From: Rhyacophila brunnea
Lineage: Eukaryota; Arthropoda; Insecta; Trichoptera; Rhyacophilidae
Assembly: GCA_022495005.1 (NCBI GenBank)
Contig: JAGYXB010000437.1
Span: forward strand, 930,001-994,000
Reading direction: 5' to 3'
DNA: 64,000 nt
The notes below the pieces were generated by a model. That model had not been told where the DNA came from. It searched no databases and saw nothing but the letters and a program-made list of their open reading frames with translations. Positions 56,883 through 64,000 of the stretch are shown piece by piece (the stretch's first letter is position 1; each line of letters starts with the position of its first letter). Made by a program: the position numbers and the translations under genes.

Positions 56883-57889
56883 CCCAAAATTCGTAATTTT
56901 CAACCACCCTTAACTAACACATTTACTTAAAGGTTAAGTACATCAGTACATCTACAATTTAGTTTAGATGATTAAGTTAGTAAAGATTTTTGTGCCAACA
57001 CTTTTCTCATTTCAATTGAATAAAATGACACCTAAATTTGCATTCTGGCGTTCGATATCTAGTGGGCGTAAAACTTTAAACCTTATAACATCAAAATTAA
57101 CTTTTTTGAACTAAGTTTACTTCAAAACGTAACAGTCTAAGACCAAAATAATTGAGTCTTAAGGGACTTCATATTGGTTTAAAAACACAGCTGCTACTTC
57201 AACAATCTAATTTAAAGATCGATAGAATACACTCTTATAATTTTGCATCTGGCTCTCCTTTGGGAGAAATTTAAGGTAATTTCCTTATATATTTTAAGAC
57301 CACTTAAATTTATTTAAAATACGCAACTTGACATGGAGACGAAGTAGATAACTTAACTTTTTTCTGGTAAATACAAAAACATTTTCCTGTAGGTATATTG
57401 TTTCAGGCTTTGTCGTTTGTGTAGGTATAACGTTTATCACTTGATTTATTATGTCGTTCTGAATCAAGTGCAGAATGTTGACCAAAAACTATTTATTATG
57501 GTTTTAATTTAAGTAGACTGTATGCATGGGTAGGCATAATGGAAGCAGGAGAGCATGAGCATTATCATTGATGTGGAAGCTTTGTAGACCATCTGAATCG
57601 CACTATTTTAACACCGCACTTAATTGGTTTGGTGTCACTTGTGAGTGTTATTGTTGTACGGCCGTGGAGATAAGAAGAATTGTATTCTTTGATAAAGGAA
57701 CATGGCGAAAATACTGTAATAAATTTTAGTCTTTACAGGTTGTCAAAATAGTTATTTTACTGAAATGTAATAGAAATTCTCCGTTCCTTCCATATAGATT
57801 TGATATTAATATATTCCACTTACGTGAGGTGAATTTAGATGGACGTTCTTTTATGAGTTTTTAAGATAGGGTCTATCAATAGTTCACTT
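56883..57889. other. No recognisable feature
   Basis: AT-rich sequence without a supported gene or repeat. Confidence 0.45.
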
Positions 57890-58082
57890 TGTGCGCTTCC
57901 ATTTACTTTTATTTTTGTTATTTTATTTATTTTATTATTTTATTGTATTATTAATACACATTTCTCTGTATTTTTATTTGAAAAAATGTTAACATTTATT
58001 TTATGTCATGTCATGAATGCTTTGAATTTGTAATTTGTTATGTTCATTATTTATGTAATATAAATAAATTTGATTTGATTTG
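57890..58082 (+). repeat. Non-LTR 3' tail (family N-like, copy N3)
   Basis: Diverged tail: GAATTTGTAATTTGTTATGT, then TATAAATAAATTTGATTTGA and a TTTGA microsatellite-like end. Related in layout to N1, N2 and N4. Confidence 0.45.
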
Positions 58083-58349
58083 AAGACGAGTCATCGAATT
58101 TTTCGCATTCTTTGTGCGCCTTCTTATTTCCGCTTTACATCCGCCTTTTCCACTAATGGTCAATCCCAGATATTAAACAAACTCGTTCACTGTTTCTACG
58201 TTTTGGAGTATACCAATAATTGAAGCCTCCCCCTCAATAACGATCTATGTTACATTTTGGCAGTTTTCAGTTAAAAATGAAACAATGATCTACAACTAAA
58301 AATTAAAAATAACAAATAATAAAATTACAAGATAAAACATATTTTTATG

Positions 58350-59222
58350 TACAACGTTTTTAAATTTTCTGTTGAATCATATTATAAACTTGACTTGACT
58401 AGCTTAGACGATCAAAAAAATTTGTACTTGATAGAAATACAAAATAAATATAGAATACTGAAATGTCAATTTGATATTTCATATTGAATTATATAGTAAC
58501 GCACGTATATATTAATAATTTAGTTGCTAGCACCCCAGACTCCTAGCAACCAATAACATTGTTTTACTTTTTACGGATTTATTCCGAAATAACTTTTCAT
58601 ACAAAACAGAATTAACTGAAAATGAATTAAATTATACTTAAATAGTACTAAAAGTAAAAGTAGCTAAAGAATGCATTGGCATCGTGTTCTGATATATTCT
58701 AAAAGTTTTAAATATCTTACTAGTCGGGAAGTTAGTTAAAAATCGATTGCAATATTTGTACTGGATAAACAACTAGCGGACAAACAAGAATACGACCTAA
58801 TAAAAATGGTTACATGTAAGTTATACGTATGCAGTTCATCGTTGGACACTTTTTCGTGCGCCGCAGTACGTGAAACATGAGTTTGTATAAAATTTTATCA
58901 AATGACGAGTTCTTCGTTGAACATTTCACCGTGGAATACATTTGTACGTATCTTACAAAATGCGGCGATAGTTTGCAAATAGTACTGTTCCAATTAGATT
59001 AACCCTAACCTAACCAAACCTAACCTATTAAAGACATCTCATAAAATTCGCCACGTGTTGTAGCATACGTATGAATATACTTCATGGTGAAATGTTCAAC
59101 TAAGAACTCGTCATTTGATTAAATATTACACGAACTCATGTTTCACATACTGCGGCCCACAAATAAGTGTCTTGCGGTGAACTTTTTATGTACAAATTTC
59201 CGGATACGAATAAAAACGTTGT
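58350..59222 (+). mobile_element. Family F element (copy F4) split by an insertion
   Basis: Left part 58350-58806 follows F1 and includes the central GTTGCTAG...CTAGCAAC hairpin. The last bases of the right terminal repeat (AAAACGTTGTAATAA) reappear at 59212-59226, after the nested element. Confidence 0.7.
58807..59208. mobile_element. Fold-back element nested in F4
   Basis: 402 bp between direct repeats AATAAAAA (58799-58806 and 59209-59216). Long imperfect inverted arms (about 58829-58980 and 59040-59190) share GCCGCAGTACGTGAAACATG, AATGACGAGTTCTTCGTTGA and CATTTCACC. The centre carries CCCTAACCTAACCAAACCTA, a TTAGG-like tract. Confidence 0.65.
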
Positions 59223-59882
59223 AATAAGTGATTAAAGAAATCAGGAGAGGCCTTTTAATTATAATTTCTTCTCAACAAAATAGTTTTATTTGAATATCTC
59301 AAAATGCCCAAATGTAAAATAGATCATTTATTAATGGGAAGGCTTCAACTGCAATTGGTACACGGTTAGCCCGATCGACAACCATTAACTTAGTCTCATT
59401 CCTCCGAGGCTATAAATTCTGAATATAGGTAATTTAATTACTGAAAGCGTATATTATTTTAAAATACTTTTTTTGTTTGTGTCTTATTTTAAAAAGTATT
59501 CAGCAATAGAAAATCTAATTTTCGTATTTTTTAATTTTTTTTCCCAAGTAATAATTAGATATATCAAAAAAAAACCACCGAAAACTATAATATAATAAAT
59601 ATTCATTGCGTCTTTTTATTTTTCTGCGTTTTCTATTTTATAATATACTTTACGTACATAATCTCAGTCTAGACTGTTATTGTTTCATGGCTATAAAAAT
59701 ATTTTATAAGTAAACAAATTTGCTAATGCAGTATAAAAATAATATTATATAATAATATTACTTTACAGTGTTAATGATATTTTTTACCTAGAGTTAAATT
59801 AATTAAGAAAGTTTTACTCACAGTGATAATAATATTTACACTCGAAAGTTGTTGTATAATCGCAAAGATTTTTAAAAATATA
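59223..59882. other. No recognisable feature
   Basis: AT-rich sequence without a supported gene or repeat. Confidence 0.45.
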
Positions 59883-60830
59883 ATCATCATCTACCTACAT
59901 AAACCTGGGTTGAACCACTTTAAATAAAGACGTTTTGAGCTCCGTTCACTCTTCTCGGACCCTATTTATTCATTGCCACGTACATCCAACGTTGCAATGA
60001 GGTTAGTTGCGTCTAGGGATTCTAATCCCGGGATCCCGAGCTATTTTCGATACCTTTGTATCCCGGGATTGATAAACATAATCCCGGGATTTCGGGATTG
60101 ATTTTTTTTATCAATTTTTATGGAAAATAAAATAAAAGCGAAAATAAAACAAAAAAATACTTGTAATAAAAAATAGCTACATTAGAAATAAACTGAGTTT
60201 GAATGAAGTTTCATTTATACCCATGTGTAGGTTGCCGATTCATTTTATTTTTTCACATGAATTATTAAAAATGAGAAAGATTGGAAAAAAACAATGCTTC
60301 GCACTTTTAACAAAGTAATTCTACCATAATATCATACGTTTTACGGCAGTTTCATATTTGGCTGACTAATTAGATTTTGCAGGTTGGTCGGACATGGTCG
60401 AAAAATTAGATTTATGATGCGGAAAGGCCATAAGTACGCCACGATTATTTGCTTTACTATTTTAAATCTCGCTAATCCATTCATTATGTCTTTACTATCA
60501 GAAACAGCATTCTCATATTAAATTCACATTATTATTTATATTAAAATATTATTTACTCCATTAAACTTGTGTATTTCCAAGATTGAACGTATACAATATT
60601 AACAATAAAATATGTCTTAAATAGTATAAATTATACTTGATTTATTTTTGACCGATTTTATCAATGTTATTTGTAAATATAAACATTTTATATTAACAAT
60701 GGAAAAAATGCCAATCCCGGGACCAGTCCCGGGATCCCGGGATTGTCAAATTGTAATCCCGAAATCCCGGGATCAGAATTTTGGCTCGGGATTGGATTCC
60801 CTAGTTGCGTCTCTGTGGTCATTTTTATAT
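59883..60830 (-). pseudogene. RTE-type 3' fragment split by hAT copy I2
   Basis: 59883-60013 follows the minus-strand RTE tails near 50110-50240 (ATCATCATCT tail, TTCACTCTTCTCGGACC, TTGCCACGTACATCCAACG). Alignment carries on after the hAT insertion at 60812 (TCTGTGGTCATTTT) and fades by about 60830. Decayed, no open frame. Confidence 0.65.
60014..60803. mobile_element. hAT-type non-autonomous element (copy I2)
   Basis: 790 bp between exact target duplications GTTGCGTC (60006-60013 and 60804-60811). Termini TAGGGATTCTAATCCCG and the complement of CGGGATTGGATTCCCTA. Collinear with I1 across its length, with the same CCCGGGATC arrays. An extra segment of about 33 bp near 60377 contains GGTCGGACATGGTCG between short ATTAGATTT repeats. 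Confidence 0.88.
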
Positions 60831-61030
60831 ATTTGTCAAGCCACTTATAAACTTGTTGAGTTACTTGTACTGCCGATTGTGATGTATACATTGCGTATAT
60901 TTATCTACCTCATTATTCATTGGCTTTTTTTGTATTTTTTTCCCGTGATATGCACATTTCCATGGCACTTTGCACTACTAAGAATTTTAGGATTACTCTT
61001 AAATTATGTTTTACATGTTTGTAGGTATAT

Positions 61031-61265
61031 GTAGGCCGATGGCCACGCGCTTAAGCGTTGGCCTTTTGCGTCGTGGGTCTCAGGTTCGAATCCTAGGTCT
61101 AACAAGTATACTTATTGTTTTTCAATTTGTGTATGAGTCAAATTATGCATCTAATAGGTTGAGAAAGTGACTGACATCTATTTCTCTTAAAAACAAAATC
61201 TGTCAATATAAACCTCCACTCCGTAGAGGCCCATATGATCCTATTAAAATCGAACATGGTCGAAA
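61031..61265 (+). repeat. tRNA-derived SINE (family 2, copy b)
   Basis: A-box region GATGGCCACGCGC, then a consensus B box GGTTCGAATCC (61083-61093). The body, CTAATAGGTTGAGAAAGTGA and AACCTCCACTCCGTAGAGGC, matches copy c closely. It ends near GAACATGGTCGAAAG. Confidence 0.8.
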
Positions 61266-61323
61266 GAAATATGTAGGCACTAATAGCACATATTGGTTGA
61301 ACACTTTATGTCGAAGACACAAT

Positions 61324-61490
61324 AGGAGGCAGTGGCGAAGGGTGGAGGTGGTCTATTAAGATACGACATAAATAGTTCATACTAAACGTATCATACTTAT
61401 TTGCTTTCGTTGATAATAATACAAATACCAGAGAGTGCTGATTAGTGTTTAAAATGTATTTAAACCCTGCCTAAACTAAATCATATTAGT
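61324..61490. repeat. hAT-like left end
   Basis: CAGTGGCGAAGGGTGGAGGT, like the end at 30037, then AT-rich sequence. The TTAAACCCTGCCTAAACTAA stretch near 61459 also echoes 30114 onward. No partner terminus found. Confidence 0.4.
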
Positions 61491-61499
61491 TTAGGTATG

Positions 61500-61985
61500 C
61501 TATAGGCGACGATTAAAACCGTCATATGCACAGTCGTTGCATACGGATGCGAGTCTTGGACACTAAATGTAAAAGCAGCTAAAATGGTGGATTGCTTTGA
61601 GAGAAAGATCCTAAGGCGGATATACGGACCCACGAATGATGGTGGGGAGTGGAGAATTAGGTACAACACGGAACTATACCGCTTATACCAAGATTCAAAA
61701 CTCTCCACCTTCATAAAACTCCAGAAGCTGAACTGGGCAGGCTATGTCCAGCGCATGCCTGAGTCACGGATACCGAAGAAGATCCTCGATAGAAATCCCG
61801 GGCGGAAAAGGCGCACACGATGGGGTGACAACATTACAAAAGATGCCAACCAGCTGCTAAAAATCATGAACTTGAAAAGACGTGCGAAGCACCGTTTCGG
61901 CTGGAGGACGGTGGTGGAGGAGGCCAGGGCTCGACTTGAGCTGAAGCGCCATCGAAGAAAAAGAATAGGCGATTCTACAAAATAG
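61500..61985 (+). pseudogene. RTE-like retrotransposon C-terminal region (family Q)
   Basis: The frame runs from about 61508 to a TAG at 61983-61985: TVICTVVAYGCESWTLNVKA, VDCFERKILRRIYGPTND, RYNTELYRLYQDSKLSTFIK, LNWAGYVQRMPESRIPKKIL, a basic PGRKRRTRWGDNI block, and an arginine-rich end. This is the typical post-RT domain (YG-C-E-W / W-G-H-V-R-M / G-R-P-R-W order) of RTE-like elements. Unbroken over about 158 codons, so relatively young. The RT core is missing. No copy elsewhere in the window. Confidence 0.8.
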
Positions 61986-62928
61986 TGCACACTTTTTCAG
62001 TAATAGTTGTTTGTTTGCGTTGAATTAAGAATAGATATTACAGATAGTGTGGTTTAAATTAAAAAAAACCTGCCTAAAACCAACCCATAATAGAATAAAA
62101 TATCTTAAAGTATATATTATTATGATTTAATGGCATACTTTTAGAAATTTTATAAATAGACAAATATTTTTGACTATTATCTATTATGGCTTAATTTACG
62201 GAGGGTTTAATTGAATTTTAAAAACTAACCAACACTATCTGCAATTTGTAGTATTAGTTCAATAAAAATAAATACTAATGACTGCCAAAATTTTGTATGC
62301 ACTATTTATTTCAGATCTTAACAGCCTACTCTGTCCTTCAACACTAAAAAGAGGTCTTTTTTCACGATACTATTCAGGCTTACAAATGAATGTATGGATT
62401 ATGGAGTACAGTTTGGTTTTGCAAGCAATCCCGTTATTTGACATAATAATATGTTGTCTGAGAAATGTGACGTATTCGTAGACCCGCTTGATTTAAGTGC
62501 CATTGATGTGGCTCGCTTTTGGCTAAGGAAAGCAGTAGTTTATCATTACTTTTATCTTCGAGACATCTATCGGTAAACCTACTTTGCAGCTTTCATTTGA
62601 AAGCTCTTGCTTCATGTACTAAAGCTCTTCTGAATCTTTCGCAAAGACAATAAAATCGTTTGTCAAGCATTTTGAATAATATAATACTTACATAATTTTA
62701 TTATAAATATAGATAAATATTTAATTTGAATTTAACATTTATGACGCATATTTACGGGTAACTTTGACTCTTCTGCCTATTTTAGACAACATTCTCGCTA
62801 GTGCTTCAGTTTTATTTATTTATGTTCAGTCTCAGTATAGAAAAGGTTGTCTTTGATTTCTCTCTAACCCAAAAAGCTTAAGTGAAGTTGAAATCAAAAA
62901 TAAAAAATAAAAAAAAAACGATTTGACT
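61986..62928. other. No recognisable feature
   Basis: AT-rich sequence. The 67-codon frame at 62278-62481 has no motif. Confidence 0.45.
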
Positions 62929-62936
62929 GTCTATAT

Positions 62937-63570
62937 CAGTACTTCTCAAACTGGGGGCGCAAAATATTTTAGTATTTAAAGAAAAAGTCGTAAATCGTGA
63001 ATAATATCTCGCATTAAACAGAACAACGTCTTTGGAATACAATTAAATAAATCTACTGATATTACAAACTACGGCTATTAACGGTTTTTGTAAGATATTA
63101 GTATGATTACTAAATTCAAGACGATTTGCTTTCTGTAAGGAACTTTTGGCGACACCAAATGGAATAGATCCAACATAATCTAGAATCTTGACACCCACAG
63201 TGGCCGCGCAGCTTAAGCGTTGGACTATAAATCCGTGGATTCCAGGTTCGAATCCTGGGTCTGGCAAGTACACATATTGTTTTTCAGTTTGTGTGTGTCA
63301 GGGTATGGACCTAATAGGTTGAGCAAGTGGCTGACATCCATTTCTCGTAAAAAAACAAAATCTGTTAATACAAACCTCCACTCTTTGGAGGCCCATATGA
63401 TCCTATCAGGATTGGACATGGTCGGAAATCTAGAAAATTATGATAAAATGTACATATAATAATAATTAATCGTAAATAAAGTACTGTCGGTCACTAAAGA
63501 CTAAAAATTTTGGCCTCGGCTTTTTTCATGATGTCGGGGGCCGTGGTATAAAAAAGTTTGAGAAGCACTG
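62937..63570. mobile_element. hAT-type non-autonomous element hosting a SINE
   Basis: Termini CAGTACTTCTCAAACTGGGG (left) and the complement of AAAGTTTGAGAAGCACTG (right) match the common hAT end CAGTGNTTCTCAAACT. The flanks GTCTATAT and GTACATAT are a diverged 8-bp duplication (6 of 8). 634 bp including the nested SINE at 63192-63428, so the element alone is about 400 bp. Confidence 0.75.
63192..63428 (+). repeat. tRNA-derived SINE (family 2, copy c)
   Basis: A-box region GTGGCCGCGCAGC, B box GGTTCGAATCC (63245-63255). The body runs through GGTATGGACCTAATAGGTTG and AACCTCCACTCTTTGGAGGC to GGACATGGTCGGAAAT. Best-preserved member of the family here. An internal stem (CCTCCACTCTTTGGAGG) near the 3' end is also present in copy b. 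Confidence 0.82.
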
Positions 63571-63692
63571 GTACATATGACTGCTTATTTTCCTTTAACG
63601 TCAAGCGCCGTTTGTGATGGTATTGATGTGAAGCTCAATTTTTTGTGTTACTCTAATGAGTGCTTTCGGTCAACTGACAATTCAGCGTTAGT

Positions 63693-63995
63693 ATGAAATG
63701 TCCATTTAAATTGAATCTGAAAAATGAAAAGCTCCTTGATAAAATACTTCAAATCTCATTGTATCACTCTCAAAAGGCTTTGTACAACCTGCAAAATATA
63801 AATGGAATAAAGGAATTCCTAATGATGTTCACACAATTGTTTTTAAGCTTGACAGCTATTTCGTTTCGTACACCACCATCACTAGGTATTAATAGAATTG
63901 AATATACTTACATAATATTATCGAAATATTGGATGAGTTTGTATATATTACGATTGAACATTCGTGGAAAAGGTGGACGTGAAGCAGAAAATTAA
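63693..63995 (+). other. Unassigned open frame at the window edge
   Basis: 100 codons from ATG to TAA. The first half (KLNLKNEKLLDKILQISLYH, then SQKALYNLQNINGIKEFLMM) has a protein-like helical pattern; the rest looks biased. No family recognised. It may be chance or a transposon remnant continuing beyond the window. Confidence 0.2.
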
Positions 63996-64000
63996 ATTCA

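Noticed and set aside
60648..61034. 128-codon frame rich in proline and glycine
   Set aside because: It runs across the hAT CCCGGGATC array and out of the element, so it is not a gene.
1..64000. CRISPR array or regularly spaced direct repeats
   Set aside because: The repeats found are dispersed transposon copies and microsatellites; no array with uniform repeats and spacers was seen.

Overview
This is a strongly AT-rich, transposon-packed stretch of animal nuclear DNA, most likely from an insect. The pointers are RTE-, Jockey- and Penelope-type retroelements, hAT and TTAA-site DNA transposons, a Helitron, tRNA-derived SINEs, and short TTAGG-like tracts, which is the insect telomere unit. The order of insect cannot be fixed from the sequence. 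I see no convincing host gene, no rRNA, no functional tRNA, no CRISPR array and no bacterial-style operon. Nearly every open frame longer than about 100 codons is either a piece of a transposon protein or looks like chance.

Layout. 1-10 kb: a hAT-type element end, a fold-back repeat with a TTAGG core, a cluster of three hairpins, an RTE tail, a 730-bp element with intact TTAA target duplications, a Penelope remnant, a Jockey-type tail, a MITE inside a poly-C tract, and a decayed transposase-like gene (9.2-9.8 kb). 10-25 kb: two related RTE-like copies (O1, O2), further TTAA-element copies, family F and K repeats, hAT remnants. 25-38 kb: the longest coding frame, a 415-codon RTE reverse transcriptase (30.4-31.7 kb), a 1,386-bp Helitron with both termini preserved (32.0-33.4 kb), and a Penelope element nested in an RTE copy (36.5-37.4 kb). 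38-50 kb: several small TIR elements, a Jockey derivative keeping only its two ends (43.5-44.1 kb), SINEs and RTE tails. 50-64 kb: three hAT-type non-autonomous elements with exact 8-bp target duplications (51,985; 54,504; 60,014), one of them inside an RTE copy, a TIR element nested in another TIR element (58.8-59.2 kb), SINEs, and another hAT-like element that hosts a SINE.

The window is best read as layers of insertions. The main value lies in family definitions (paired copies, termini, target duplications) and in the nesting order. Family letters (A-E for copies of the TTAA element; F, G, H, J, K and so on for other repeats) are local labels only. Boundaries of repeats without target duplications are accurate to roughly 10-30 bases. 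Alignments were done by eye. No database search was possible.
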